DNA from: Alphaproteobacteria bacterium
Lineage (GTDB): Bacteria > Pseudomonadota > Alphaproteobacteria > Rhodobacterales > Rhodobacteraceae
Length of the DNA: 64,000 nucleotides
NCBI GenBank assembly: GCA_030427405.1
Contig: JAUHXK010000005.1
Coordinates: 124,001-188,000 of the forward strand
Direction of reading: 5' to 3'
Positions 28,233-37,184 of this stretch are shown here, piece after piece (position 1 is the stretch's first letter; each line of letters begins with the position of its first letter). A program made the position numbers and the translations under genes. The notes under the pieces were generated by a model. It did no database searches. It saw only the letters and a program-made list of their open reading frames with translations, and was not told the origin of the DNA.

Positions 28233-28994
28233 TCAGAATCTGTAGTTCAGACCAACGCGCAAACCACGGTAGCTGGGTGTGGACTTGGTCGAGAAGGACG
28301 TGCCCAGGTCGACATCCTTGGAATCGAACTGCACATATTCGAACTCACCCGTAATCGACCAGTGTTCGTTGAATTGATGTTCGGCCCCGATACTGGCCGA
28401 CAGGCCGTCGCGCCGATCATTGTCTTCAAAGGTCTGGGTGCTGCCCCCGCTGGTGATATTGGTCGAGGTGGTGACCTTTCCCCGGACATATCCAAGCGAC
28501 ACAAAATACAGCACGCTGCCGCGTCGGTTGGTCAGGCCATTGCGGAACCGCAAGGACAGCATATCCGAAATCTCGGACCCGGCCTGAACGTTGGACGTAC
28601 CGATCCGTGCGGAAACCGTGTCTTCGATCGAACCGAAATCATACCCGATTTCAAAGCCATAAACGTAATCGCGCCCGCCGCGTGCCGGCAGAACACCGCG
28701 CCATCCGCCCCGAAGGCCGCCGTAGAAACCCGATGGGTCAAGCTCGCCAATTTCCAACGTGCCGCCGGTGGTTCGCAGCCCGAACCGGTCATCGCCGCCC
28801 CGCCCGTACCCGGCCGAGAACCCAAGGTAGAATGCGCTGACATCATCAGCAAATTTCTCTGGGCCCACAAGCTGCGGATCGGAAACGGCACCCGTCAGGT
28901 TGCCGGCGGTTCCCGGTGTGGCGAGGGCCGCCAGAATCATGCCGAATCCCGCCAACCTTGCCTTCCGCATCAGGCGGATTGTCCAATTAGTCAC
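28233..28994 (-). CDS. Outer-membrane beta-barrel protein (opacity-like porin)
   Basis: 253 residues with a GTG start preceded by AAGGAGG. Signal peptide (RKARLAGFGMILAALATPGTA), then alternating beta strands such as FYLGFSAGYGRG, GFYGGLRGGWRG, YVYGFEIGYDFGS, and a C-terminal strand YRGLRVGLNYRF ending in Phe, the BAM-recognition pattern. About eight strands can be drawn, similar to OmpA/opacity-type small barrels; function unknown. It interrupts the otherwise conserved miaB-phoH neighbourhood. Confidence 0.8.
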   Translation of the reverse strand: MTNWTIRLMRKARLAGFGMILAALATPGTAGNLTGAVSDPQLVGPEKFADDVSAFYLGFSAGYGRGGDDRFGLRTTGGTLEIGELDPSGFYGGLRGGWRGVLPARGGRDYVYGFEIGYDFGSIEDTVSARIGTSNVQAGSEISDMLSLRFRNGLTNRRGSVLYFVSLGYVRGKVTTSTNITSGGSTQTFEDNDRRDGLSASIGAEHQFNEHWSITGEFEYVQFDSKDVDLGTSFSTKSTPSYRGLRVGLNYRF

Positions 28995-29175
28995 TCGTAC
29001 CCTCCTTCGCGGCGAACCGATGCCGGATCGACGCATTACTGCCCTGCCACGGACACGGAAATGGGGCCGTGGATAAATCTAGCCAACCTCGGAACATAGT
29101 TCCAAGTCATAAATCAAGGGTAAATTTCGGGGTCAAACACCAAACATGGTGCCAAATCCCTGCAAAACGATCAGA

Positions 29176-30495
29176 TCAGAGCAATTCGCCCGCCAAAGAG
29201 TTCGCGCCCGAGGCCTTGATCCGAACGTCGCGCAAATCACCTGTGGCGATATCGGCCCCCGCGACATGCACGGCATGAAGATATTCGGACTTGCCCACCA
29301 TCTGCCCCGGTTGGCGACCCGGCTTTTCGAACAGAACCCGGACCGTGCGACCGACCATCGAATCCTGAACCTCGCGCTGGTGACGTGTGATCAGCGCCTG
29401 CAGGCGCTGCAACCGAGCATCGGCGACGTCCGGGTCCACCTGGGGCCGTTCTGCGGCAGGCGTACCCGGCCGTGTCGAGTATTTGAACGAGTAGGCATAG
29501 CCGTATTTGACCTCTTGCACGAGATCCAGCGTCGCCTGAAAATCCTCTTCGGTCTCTTCGGGAAACCCGACGATGAAATCCCCAGACATCAGGATATCAG
29601 GCCGCGCCTCGCGGATACGTTCGACCAGCCGTAAATAGCTTTCGGCCGTGTGACTGCGGTTCATGCGCTTCAAAATCTTGTCCGACCCGGACTGAACCGG
29701 CAGGTGCAAATAGGGCATCAGCTTTTCACAGGTGCCGTGCGCCTCGATCAGGTCATCCGCCATGTCGTTGGGATGCGACGTGGTAAAGCGAATCCTCTCC
29801 AGCCCATCGACCTTGTTCAACTCCCAGATCAGCCCCGCCAGCGTCATGTCGCCATTCGGACCGGCCCCGTGATATGCATTCACGTTCTGCCCCAGCAGGG
29901 TGATCTCGCGCACGCCGCGTTCAACCAGATCGCGGGCCTCAGTCAGAATGCGATCTGCCGGGCGGCTGACTTCGGCACCGCGGGTATAGGGCACCACGCA
30001 GAACGCACAGAACTTGTCGCAGCCTTCCTGCACCGTCAGAAACGCCGCCGGGGCCCGTTTCGCCTTGGGGCGTGCCTTGAGCTTTTCGAACTTGTCCTCT
30101 TCGGGGAAATCCGTGTCCAAGGCCTTTTGCCCGGTGCGGGCCTTGGCCTCCATTTCGGGCAGCCGATGATAGCTTTGCGGCCCGACGACCAGATCGACCA
30201 TGGGCTGTCGGCGCATGATTTCCTGACCTTCGGCCTGGGCGACACACCCGGCGACGCCGATCTTGAGGTCCGGGTTGTCCGCTTTCAGACCTTTGAACCG
30301 CCCCAGTTCGGAATAGACCTTTTCAGCCGCCTTTTCCCGGATATGACAGGTATTCAGCAGGATCATGTCGGCGTCGTCAGGGGTCTTGGTTTCGACATAG
30401 CCCTGCCCGCCCAGCGCCTCGACCATGCGTTCACTGTCGTAAACGTTCATCTGGCAGCCATAGGTTTTGATATACAGCTTCTTGGGTTCGGACAT
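29176..30495 (-). CDS. miaB: tRNA-2-methylthio-N6-dimethylallyladenosine synthase
   Basis: 439 residues. Radical-SAM methylthiotransferase acting on i6A37 of tRNA. N-terminal UPF0004 domain with three cluster cysteines ([26 protein letters not shown]), radical SAM motif CDKFCAFC, and a C-terminal TRAM domain ending near [14 protein letters not shown]. The [13 protein letters not shown] start at 30495 is the conserved one; the frame extends to 30567. Confidence 0.96.
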   Translation of the reverse strand: MSEPKKLYIKTYGCQMNVYDSERMVEALGGQGYVETKTPDDADMILLNTCHIREKAAEKVYSELGRFKGLKADNPDLKIGVAGCVAQAEGQEIMRRQPMVDLVVGPQSYHRLPEMEAKARTGQKALDTDFPEEDKFEKLKARPKAKRAPAAFLTVQEGCDKFCAFCVVPYTRGAEVSRPADRILTEARDLVERGVREITLLGQNVNAYHGAGPNGDMTLAGLIWELNKVDGLERIRFTTSHPNDMADDLIEAHGTCEKLMPYLHLPVQSGSDKILKRMNRSHTAESYLRLVERIREARPDILMSGDFIVGFPEETEEDFQATLDLVQEVKYGYAYSFKYSTRPGTPAAERPQVDPDVADARLQRLQALITRHQREVQDSMVGRTVRVLFEKPGRQPGQMVGKSEYLHAVHVAGADIATGDLRDVRIKASGANSLAGELL

Positions 30496-30615
30496 GGGAC
30501 AAGCCTTTGCATTCGCCGGGTCGGCGTCGTCTATACCTATCGAACGCCGCTTGCAATGCTGGCGCAATTACCCGAATTTGACCTGAATTTCCAGTTATCC
30601 GGACCCAAAGACCCG

Positions 30616-31479
30616 ATGAAGTACGACTCGCTTGACCAATTCCTGAAAACCGGCCAGGCCGCGCTGGCCAAGGGGCCGGTTGCCCTTATCTTTGCCGAGG
30701 ATGACGTCGAACTGGCAAGCACGCTGCGCCACCACCTGAACCTTGGGTTCACTGCAACGGTCGTGTTCATGCCCGCCGAGTTTACCCTGGATGACGATCT
30801 GGCCGGTCGCGTCCATCGCGTCACGTTCCGTTCAGCACCCCGCACCACGGTCTTCGAGGCCATCAACCGCGTGATCCAGGCCGCGCCGGGGGTCTGGATG
30901 TATTACTGCTATAACGCCGAATACCTGTTCTTTCCGTTTTGCGAGACCCGCACGGTCAGTGAAATGCTTGCCTTTCACACCGAGGAACGACGAAACGCCA
31001 TGCTGTGCCATGTCGTCGACCTGTATGCCGGTGACCTTGCCGCCCATCCCAATGGTGTCGACGCCGAGGGCGCGATGCTGGATCGTGTCGGCTATTACGC
31101 CCACACCCGCCATGACAGTGACGGGCAGCCGATGGACCGGCAGTTGGACATGTCTGGCGGGCTGCGCTGGCGGTTCGAGGACCACATTCAATACGAGCGC
31201 CGCAGAATCGACCGCATCGCACTGTTCAAATCCGCCAAGGACGTGGCCCTGATGCCCGACCACACGTTCAATGCGCCGGAATACAACACCTATTCCTGCC
31301 CGTGGCACAACAACCTGACTGCCGCCATCTGTTCCTTCCGCGCGGCGAAAGCGTTGAAAAGCAACGCCGGATCAACTTTTGACATTGCCAGTTTCCAGTG
31401 GCGCAACTCGACACCTTTCGAATGGCATTCGCGTCAGCTGCTTGATCTGGGGCTTATCGAATCAGGACAGTGGTTCTAG
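30616..31479 (+). CDS. Glycosyltransferase family 2-like protein (conserved in Rhodobacteraceae)
   Basis: 287 residues, soluble. I recognise it as a protein often annotated glycosyltransferase family 2 in this family of bacteria, with conserved pieces VALIFAEDDVELASTLRHH, GVWMYYCYNAEYLFFPF, CETRTVSEMLAFHTEERR and a C-terminal FEWHSRQLLDLGL. No clear DxD metal motif or GT-A nucleotide-binding signature is visible to me, so the enzymatic assignment is weak. An ATG at 30556 would add 20 residues. The very long open frame upstream runs antisense to miaB and is not real. Divergent from miaB, convergent with the next gene. Confidence 0.75.
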   Translation: MKYDSLDQFLKTGQAALAKGPVALIFAEDDVELASTLRHHLNLGFTATVVFMPAEFTLDDDLAGRVHRVTFRSAPRTTVFEAINRVIQAAPGVWMYYCYNAEYLFFPFCETRTVSEMLAFHTEERRNAMLCHVVDLYAGDLAAHPNGVDAEGAMLDRVGYYAHTRHDSDGQPMDRQLDMSGGLRWRFEDHIQYERRRIDRIALFKSAKDVALMPDHTFNAPEYNTYSCPWHNNLTAAICSFRAAKALKSNAGSTFDIASFQWRNSTPFEWHSRQLLDLGLIESGQWF

Positions 31480-31485
31480 GCGGCC

Positions 31486-32283
31486 CTACCTTCGAAACAC
31501 CACCGGGAACCAGTCTTCGCGCAGACGTTGTCCCGGTTTCATGTCATGGCCCGGAAACGGCGGTGACGTCGGGCCAGGCCGCTGCACATACCTTGCGTCT
31601 TCACCGACCAACCGTAATGAAAAGGCCCGGCGGCGCATGTCAGAACGGTTCCCCCGTGCCCCATGCAATGTCCGAAAGTTGAAAGCAACAGCATCGCCCG
31701 GCTGCATTTCGAATTCAACAATCTTCATACCTTCGGCATCCGGATCGGGAACCGGGATATACTGGCCTTCATCGGCGAAAAAACCCTGTTCCGAGACCCA
31801 GCGCGTTGGCAGAACTTCTTTTTCCCAAAGGTGCGAGCCCGCCACGCAGCGCAGGGTCGCGTGGCTGACCGGGTCCAGGGGGGACCAGAAACTGACGGTC
31901 TGCTGCCCTTCGACAAAGTAATATGGCCCGTCCTGGTGCCAGGGCGTTGCCATCGAGGTTCCCGGCTCTTTCACCAATACATGATCGTGAAACACCTGCA
32001 CGGTTGGCGATTGCATCAGGTCCGCGGCGACCTCGGCCGCGGCCGAGGTTTCGATCACCGTTCGGAACTGCGGGATACGGGACCAGTTGCAATAATCATC
32101 AAAGAACCTGCCGGTTTCCCCGCTTTTCTCGTTTTCCGAAGCATAGGGGCCGGGATCCTGCAAATTGGCTGCGACGCCTGCCCGCAACAGGTCCACATGA
32201 TCTGCAAACAGCCCTTTGACGAGCACCACGCCGTCGGCCTGGTAGGTGTCTATCATGTCCTGCGAAACAAGGGGATGGGTCAT
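31486..32283 (-). CDS. Phytanoyl-CoA dioxygenase (PhyH) family protein
   Basis: 265 residues, Fe(II)/2-oxoglutarate oxygenase fold. Iron ligands: His and Asp of WHQDGPYYF and the distal His of LHGARGNRS; the 2-oxoglutarate Arg lies in RRRAFSLRLVG. The start ATG at 32283 has GGAG seven bases upstream (the frame extends to 32319). The substrate cannot be told from sequence; family members act on phytanoyl-CoA, ectoine and various small molecules. About 156 bases downstream of irr on the same strand, so an iron link is possible but unproven. Confidence 0.85.
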   Translation of the reverse strand: MTHPLVSQDMIDTYQADGVVLVKGLFADHVDLLRAGVAANLQDPGPYASENEKSGETGRFFDDYCNWSRIPQFRTVIETSAAAEVAADLMQSPTVQVFHDHVLVKEPGTSMATPWHQDGPYYFVEGQQTVSFWSPLDPVSHATLRCVAGSHLWEKEVLPTRWVSEQGFFADEGQYIPVPDPDAEGMKIVEFEMQPGDAVAFNFRTLHGARGNRSDMRRRAFSLRLVGEDARYVQRPGPTSPPFPGHDMKPGQRLREDWFPVVFRR

Positions 32284-32439
32284 GTAAAGCTCCGTCACGA
32301 TACGCGATGATCTGCGCATTTTTTGCGACGCGGATCAAACCAAATCATCCGACCTGAGTGGGTCAACTTCCCCGGAATACGCCCGGCGAAAACGCAAGAT
32401 CGAAGGAGTTGCGCCTGCCTGATCGATCAGTCTGCGATG

Positions 32440-32859
32440 TCAGCCTTTCTTGCGCAGGCGGATCACCACATCCACCGACGCGATCTCGACGCCTTCGGGT
32501 GCTTGGGGCAGACGTTCGATCACCAACTGGTCAGAGGGGGCATCGCTCAGCCGGGCCTCGTCCTCCCAGAAAAAATGGGGATGATCGTGGGTGTTGGTGT
32601 CAAAATAGCTTTTTGACCCGTCTACCGTGATTTCCTGCAACACGCCGGCCTCGCAAAAAGCGCGCAGGGTGTTGTAGACGGTGGCCAGCGAAACCGCGTC
32701 CCCATTTTCCTTGGCCGATTCAAAAAGGCTTTCCGCCGTTACGTGGCGATGACGCCCATCGCCGACGAGCAATTCGGCCAGGGCAACCCGCTGGCGCGTG
32801 GGCCGCAACCCGGCATCAACCAGCCAGTGCGTCGCAATATTTCGGCTCTGAGGTGTCAT
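32440..32859 (-). CDS. irr: Iron response regulator Irr (Fur family)
   Basis: 139 residues. Winged-helix N-terminus (GLRPTRQRVALAELL, VSLATVYNTLRAFCEAGVL) and a Fur-type metal domain with HDHPHFFW (His91, 93, 95), the Irr version of the His-rich site. In rhizobia Irr represses or activates genes under low iron and is degraded or inactivated by haem. The N-terminal Cys-Pro haem regulatory motif of Bradyrhizobium Irr is absent; the only Cys is Cys69 in the DNA-binding domain. Divergent from fabA, a gene order I recall as conserved in Rhodobacteraceae. Confidence 0.85.
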   Translation of the reverse strand: MTPQSRNIATHWLVDAGLRPTRQRVALAELLVGDGRHRHVTAESLFESAKENGDAVSLATVYNTLRAFCEAGVLQEITVDGSKSYFDTNTHDHPHFFWEDEARLSDAPSDQLVIERLPQAPEGVEIASVDVVIRLRKKG

Positions 32860-32910
32860 GAATCCGATACCTGTTTTTGCTGCTTTTATATATAGGTGCC
32901 CTCTGCCCGC

Positions 32911-32926
32911 AATTTCAAATGAAATT
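32911..32926. promoter_or_regulatory. 16-bp palindrome between irr and fabA, candidate operator
   Basis: AATTTCA-AA-TGAAATT, two perfect 7-base arms, in the 188-bp region between divergent irr and fabA. It is A/T-rich like iron-control elements but does not match the rhizobial ICE consensus (TTTAGAA-N3-TTCTAAA) closely. Could serve Irr or a fatty-acid regulator. Confidence 0.45.
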
Positions 32927-33047
32927 CATTCGCAAACAGGCACAAGAGTTACGCCCCGATATGGCCACTGCTCTTGCAGGACCTTGCAAACGGGTGCTAG
33001 ACGAGGCCAGATATAAAGAACGGACCCCTGGCAGGAGAGGCGGCAGA

Positions 33048-33557
33048 ATGGCCCAATTCCCGAGCAGCTTTGACAAGGACGATCTGCTGAAATGCGCCCG
33101 CGGCGAATTATTCGGCCCGGGCAATGCACAGTTGCCGGCCCCGCCGATGCTGATGATGGACCGGATCACCGACATCTCGGCCGATGGTGGCGCGCATGGC
33201 AAAGGCCATGTTCTGGCCGAATTCGATATTACCCCGGACCTTTGGTTCTTTGATTGCCACTTTCCCGGCAACCCGATCATGCCAGGCTGCCTGGGGCTGG
33301 ATGGCCTTTGGCAACTGACCGGCTTCAACCTGGGCTGGCGCGGCTGGCAAGGCCGCGGAATGGCCGTGGGCGTGGGTGAGGTCAAACTGACCGGCATGGT
33401 CCGCCCCGACCGCAAGGTGCTGACCTACAAGATTGACTTCAAAAAAGCGATTCAGACCCGCCGCCTGACCATGGGTGTGGCGGATGGTATCGTCGAGGCT
33501 GACGGCGAAATGATTTACGACGTCAAAGACATGAGAGTCGTTCTGTCTGATGCCTGA
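33048..33557 (+). CDS. fabA: 3-hydroxydecanoyl-ACP dehydratase/isomerase
   Basis: 169 residues. Dehydrates 3-hydroxydecanoyl-ACP and isomerises the product to the cis-3 enoyl form, the branch point to unsaturated fatty acids. Catalytic His71 in [12 protein letters not shown] and Asp85 in GLDGLWQL. The MAQFPSSF start has CAGGAGAGG upstream; the open frame to 32877 is not used. First gene of fabA-fabB-fabI. Confidence 0.96.
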   Translation: MAQFPSSFDKDDLLKCARGELFGPGNAQLPAPPMLMMDRITDISADGGAHGKGHVLAEFDITPDLWFFDCHFPGNPIMPGCLGLDGLWQLTGFNLGWRGWQGRGMAVGVGEVKLTGMVRPDRKVLTYKIDFKKAIQTRRLTMGVADGIVEADGEMIYDVKDMRVVLSDA

Positions 33558-33587
33558 GCCTGACCGGCCCAAACAAGGAGCACGCAC

Positions 33588-34817
33588 ATGCGTCGAGTAG
33601 TCGTAACCGGTTTGGGGGTTGTCTCCTCGATCGGGAACAATGCCGAAGAGGTTCTAGCCTCGCTCAAATCCGGAAAGTCCGGGATCGAAGCCAGCGAACA
33701 GATGGCCGAGCACGGTTTTCGCAGCCAGATCGCCGGGTCGCTCAAGATCGACGTTGCCGAACATGTCGACAAACGCACGCTGCGGTTCATGGGCCCCGGT
33801 GCGGCCTATGCCCATATCGCCATGAGCCAGGCAATCGCAGATGCCGGCCTGACCGAGGACCAGGTCGTCAACCCGCGCACGGGTCTGGTGGCCGGTTCGG
33901 GTGGACCGTCGACCAGTGCCATGCTGACGGCGCACCAGACGGTTCTGAAAAACGGCGCAACCAAGCGGATCGGGCCCTTTGCCGTACCCAAATGCATGTG
34001 TTCGACAATCTCTGCAAACCTTGCGACGGCGTTCAAGATCAAGGGCATCAACTATTCCATCACCTCGGCCTGTTCGACCTCGCTGCACTGTATCGGCAAC
34101 GCGGCGGAACAGATCATGATGGGCAAACAGGACGTTATGTTCGCGGGCGGCGGCGAAGAACTGGACTGGACCCTGTCATGCCTGTTTGACGCGATGGGCG
34201 CGATGTCGTCGAAATACAACGACACGCCCGACAAGGCCTCGCGCGCGTTTGACGAAAACCGGGACGGTTTCGTGATTTCCGGCGGCGGCGGCATCGTCGT
34301 ACTAGAGGATCTGGACCACGCGCTGGCGCGCGGCGCCAAGATTTATGCCGAAGTTACCGGTTATGCGGCAACCTCGGACGGCCATGACATGGTGGCCCCG
34401 TCCGGCGAGGGCGGCGAACGCGCCATGCGTCTGGCACTGGGCACCCTGCCCCAAGGCCGCAAGGTCGATTACATCAATGCCCATGGCACCTCGACCCCGG
34501 TCGGAGATGTGGGCGAGGTTGAAGCCGTGCGCCGCATTTTCGGCGAGGGCAACGTGCCGCCGATTTCGTCGACCAAGTCGATGACCGGCCACGCGCAGGG
34601 CGCCGCGGGCGCGCTGGAAGCGATCTTCTGCCTGCTGATGCTGGACAATGATTTCATCACGCCGTCGATCAATGTGGATACGCTTGCCGAAGGCATCAGG
34701 CCCGGTGAAATTGCGACCGAAGTAGTTGAAAATGCAGGACTGGACAGTGTCATGACCAACAGCTTCGGCTTTGGCGGCACGAACGGGTCCATGATTCTGT
34801 CGAAGTATAACGGGTGA
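33588..34817 (+). CDS. fabB: 3-oxoacyl-ACP synthase I
   Basis: 409 residues. Elongating condensing enzyme required with FabA for unsaturated fatty acid synthesis. Catalytic Cys in ITSACSTSLHCIGNA, first His in NAHGTSTPVGDVGE, second His in MTGHAQGAAGALE. Starts 30 bases after fabA with AAGGAG; its stop overlaps the fabI start region. Confidence 0.96.
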   Translation: MRRVVVTGLGVVSSIGNNAEEVLASLKSGKSGIEASEQMAEHGFRSQIAGSLKIDVAEHVDKRTLRFMGPGAAYAHIAMSQAIADAGLTEDQVVNPRTGLVAGSGGPSTSAMLTAHQTVLKNGATKRIGPFAVPKCMCSTISANLATAFKIKGINYSITSACSTSLHCIGNAAEQIMMGKQDVMFAGGGEELDWTLSCLFDAMGAMSSKYNDTPDKASRAFDENRDGFVISGGGGIVVLEDLDHALARGAKIYAEVTGYAATSDGHDMVAPSGEGGERAMRLALGTLPQGRKVDYINAHGTSTPVGDVGEVEAVRRIFGEGNVPPISSTKSMTGHAQGAAGALEAIFCLLMLDNDFITPSINVDTLAEGIRPGEIATEVVENAGLDSVMTNSFGFGGTNGSMILSKYNG

Positions 34818-34822
34818 ATGTG

Positions 34823-35614
34823 ATGTCGGAACTTCTCAAGGGTAAACGCGGCCTGATCATGGGCGTGGCCAATGACCGCTCGATCGCGTGGGGCATTGCC
34901 AAGGCCATGCACGAAGCAGGTGCGGAACTGGCATTCACATATCAGGGTGAGGCCTTTGGCAAACGGCTTGAGCCGTTGGCGCAAAGCCTCGGCAGCGATT
35001 TCATGGTCGATGCCGACGTCACAGATGACGCATCGCTGGACCGCGCCTTCGACGAATTGGCCGCGCGGTGGCCGACCATCGACTTTGTGGTCCACGCCAT
35101 TGCCTACTCGGACAAGTCAGAGCTGACCGGGCGTTTCCTGAACACGACGCGGGCCAACTTCAAGCATTCGATGGATGTGTCGGCCTATTCGTTCATCGAG
35201 GTTGCCCGCCGCGCCTATCCGCTGATGAAAGACAATGGCGGCTCGCTGCTGACGCTGACCTATCAAGGCTCGAACCGCGTGGTCCCGAACTATAACGTCA
35301 TGGGTGTGGCCAAGGCGGCGCTGGAATCGGCGACACGCTACCTGGCCAATGACCTGGGCCCCGAGGGCATCCGGGTTAACGCGATCTCGCCCGGTCCGAT
35401 GAAGACCCTGGCGGGGGCCGCGATCGGTGGCGCACGAAAGACCTACAAGTTCTGCGACCAGAACGCGCCCATGCGGTCGAACGCCACGCTTGAGGCCGTC
35501 GGCGGCACCGCCGTGTATCTCACGTCCGAGGCAGGCGCCTGCACGTCGGGCGAAATCATCCGCGTTGATGGCGGGTTCCACGTGCTTGGAATGCCACAAC
35601 CCGATTTCATGTGA
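34823..35614 (+). CDS. fabI: Enoyl-ACP reductase (NADH)
   Basis: 263 residues. Last reduction of each fatty-acid elongation cycle. N-terminal cofactor-binding GVANDRSIAWGIAKAM and the FabI Tyr-x6-Lys site in YNVMGVAKAALES are present; C-terminal GGFHVLGM is typical. Upstream in-frame GTG codons (34814, 34820) are alternative starts; the ATG at 34823 is chosen. Third gene of the operon. Many genomes carry two fabI copies; only this one is in view. Confidence 0.95.
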   Translation: MSELLKGKRGLIMGVANDRSIAWGIAKAMHEAGAELAFTYQGEAFGKRLEPLAQSLGSDFMVDADVTDDASLDRAFDELAARWPTIDFVVHAIAYSDKSELTGRFLNTTRANFKHSMDVSAYSFIEVARRAYPLMKDNGGSLLTLTYQGSNRVVPNYNVMGVAKAALESATRYLANDLGPEGIRVNAISPGPMKTLAGAAIGGARKTYKFCDQNAPMRSNATLEAVGGTAVYLTSEAGACTSGEIIRVDGGFHVLGMPQPDFM

Positions 35615-35623
35615 CCATATCTT

Positions 35624-35666
35624 TCCCTGCCGACGCCAAGATTTAACCATCTTTCGACGGCAGGGA
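35624..35666 (+). promoter_or_regulatory. Inverted repeat covering the ribosome-binding site of the small membrane ORF
   Basis: TCCCTGCCG at 35624-35632 pairs with CGGCAGGGA at 35658-35666 (extendable to 12 bp with one mismatch). The right arm contains the CAGGGA ribosome-binding site of the 64-residue ORF starting at 35674, so the hairpin would mask it. It may also stabilise the 3' end of the fabI transcript. Confidence 0.5.
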
Positions 35667-35673
35667 TAGACCC

Positions 35674-35868
35674 ATGAAAAAGCTTGAACAGATCATCGCA
35701 AATAATGCACGCGCATCCAATTCGGGTCGTCGAGTCGGTTTGCGCGGAGGCCGCGCCCGCATCATGCTGCTGACGCTGACCACATTGCTGGTCTTGTTCG
35801 TCTTTTACACCCAACCGCCGGTTCAGGCGGCGATCGGAGCACTTTTGGATAAACTGCCGCGCCCCTAG
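35674..35868 (+). CDS. Small single-pass membrane protein, function unknown
   Basis: 64 residues: a basic N-terminal half (about 1-28, with SGRRVGLRGGRARI), one transmembrane helix (MLLTLTTLLVLFVFY, about 31-46) and a short C-terminal tail. The positive-inside pattern predicts the N-terminus in the cytoplasm. Good ribosome-binding site CAGGGA. Ten bases from the convergent FKBP gene. Not recognised. Confidence 0.65.
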   Translation: MKKLEQIIANNARASNSGRRVGLRGGRARIMLLTLTTLLVLFVFYTQPPVQAAIGALLDKLPRP

Positions 35869-35878
35869 GGCGTGACGC

Positions 35879-36307
35879 TCAGTTGATCGAAACAACCTCG
35901 ATATCAAAAATCAGGTCTTGCCCGGCCAGCGGGTGATTGGCGTCCAGCGTCACGGTCGCCTCGTTGGCATCGACGACAGTAACCGGCAGCGCCTGCCCAT
36001 CCGGCGTCTGCATCTGCAACTGGGTTCCGGGGTCCAGCGGAATGTCGTCGGGGATACCCTCGCGCGGGATTTCCTGGCGCATGGACGGGTTGATCGGGCC
36101 ATATGCCTCGGTACAGGGCACCTCGACGCGCTTTTTCTCACCGACTTCCATACCCGGCATCGCCGAATCCAGGCCCGGAATGATTTGACCGGAACCGACC
36201 GCGAATTCCAGTGGCTCGCGCCCTTCCGAACTGTCGAAAACATTGCCGTCCAGCAAGGTCCCTTTGTAATGGATGCGAACAGTGTCGCCTTGTTTGATCG
36301 CTGTCAT
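35879..36307 (-). CDS. FKBP-type peptidyl-prolyl isomerase (SlyD-like)
   Basis: 142 residues. FKBP core GDTVRIHYKGTLLDGNVFDSS with an insert-in-flap arrangement (AYGPINPSMRQEIPREGIPDDIPLDPG...ANHPLAGQDLIFDIEVV) typical of SlyD. The His-rich metal tail of E. coli SlyD is absent. Cytoplasmic, as there is no signal peptide when the start MTAIKQGD at 36307 is used; the longer frame to 36445 is rejected because it lacks conservation and crosses the divergent promoter region. Confidence 0.9.
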   Translation of the reverse strand: MTAIKQGDTVRIHYKGTLLDGNVFDSSEGREPLEFAVGSGQIIPGLDSAMPGMEVGEKKRVEVPCTEAYGPINPSMRQEIPREGIPDDIPLDPGTQLQMQTPDGQALPVTVVDANEATVTLDANHPLAGQDLIFDIEVVSIN

Positions 36308-36434
36308 GGTGGCCCCCGGCCTGCAAGAAATTGAACGCGCAACCCTAGTGGTTAACACGTTATTGTAAACCCTGGGGTCTTTCGTGTTCTGCAAGCTTGT
36401 GCCAACCTGCGCCGAAACCGAAAGAGAGAGACCG

Positions 36435-37121
36435 ATGGCAATCACGACTTGTGTATTCGACGCGTACGGGACTTTGTTCGACGTTGCAGCAGCTGCACGT
36501 CAAGCCGCCGACGAACCCGGCTTCGAACGCCTGCGCGACAAGTGGCCCGAACTGGCCAGCCACTGGCGCCTGAAACAGTTGCAATACACATGGTTGCGTG
36601 CCGTGGCCGATGCCCATGGCGATTTCTGGGACGTGACCCAGGATGGTTTGGACTGGGCGCTTGAGGCGACCGGGTTGCAGGGCGACGACCGCCTGCGGCA
36701 GCGCCTGTTGGACCTCTATTGGGAACTGGAGGCCTATGCCGAGGTTCCGCAAATGCTGCGCGCGCTGAAAAAGGCAGGGCTGCAAACCGCGATCCTTTCC
36801 AACGGGTCCCCCCCAATGCTTAGCGGCGCGGTCAAATCGGCCGGTATTCAGGACCTGCTGGACGATGTTCTATCGGTTGAAAGCGTTGGGGTCTTCAAGC
36901 CGGACGCCCGTGTCTATGCCCTGGTAGAAGACCGTTTCGGCTGCGCCCGCGACGAGGTGCTGTTTGTCAGCTCGAACGGGTGGGATGCCGCCGGGGCCAG
37001 CGGGTACGGGTTTGTGACCGCCTGGGTCAACCGGGCGGGCGAACCGATGGACCGCCTGCCATGGACACCGGCACATGTCCTGACCGATCTCACGACGATT
37101 CCGCAATTGGCGGGGCTTTGA
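36435..37121 (+). CDS. Haloacid dehalogenase type II (HAD superfamily)
   Basis: 228 residues, typical of (S)-2-haloacid dehalogenases. HAD motif I FDAYGTLFD with the nucleophilic Asp, motif II LSNGSP, the Lys-containing GVFKPDARVY, and motif III SSNGWDAAGA. Hydrolyses halogenated 2-carboxylic acids to hydroxyacids; some family members have other phosphatase-like roles. A preceding AGAGAGA stretch gives the ribosome-binding site. It is interesting that a halogenase gene is elsewhere in the window, but there is no sign the two are linked. Confidence 0.88.
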   Translation: MAITTCVFDAYGTLFDVAAAARQAADEPGFERLRDKWPELASHWRLKQLQYTWLRAVADAHGDFWDVTQDGLDWALEATGLQGDDRLRQRLLDLYWELEAYAEVPQMLRALKKAGLQTAILSNGSPPMLSGAVKSAGIQDLLDDVLSVESVGVFKPDARVYALVEDRFGCARDEVLFVSSNGWDAAGASGYGFVTAWVNRAGEPMDRLPWTPAHVLTDLTTIPQLAGL

Positions 37122-37184
37122 TGGCCTTTTCCGCCGACTCTGGCCGGGATGGGTGCGTGACATGCTTCAAGAACAGGAAGTTTC

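Noticed and set aside
29085..29150. Two small hairpins (GGAAC-ATA-GTTCC and CACCA-AACA-TGGTG) between the barrel gene and miaB
   Set aside because: Short stems without a U-tract; could be chance in a 180-bp gap, so not called as a terminator or operator.
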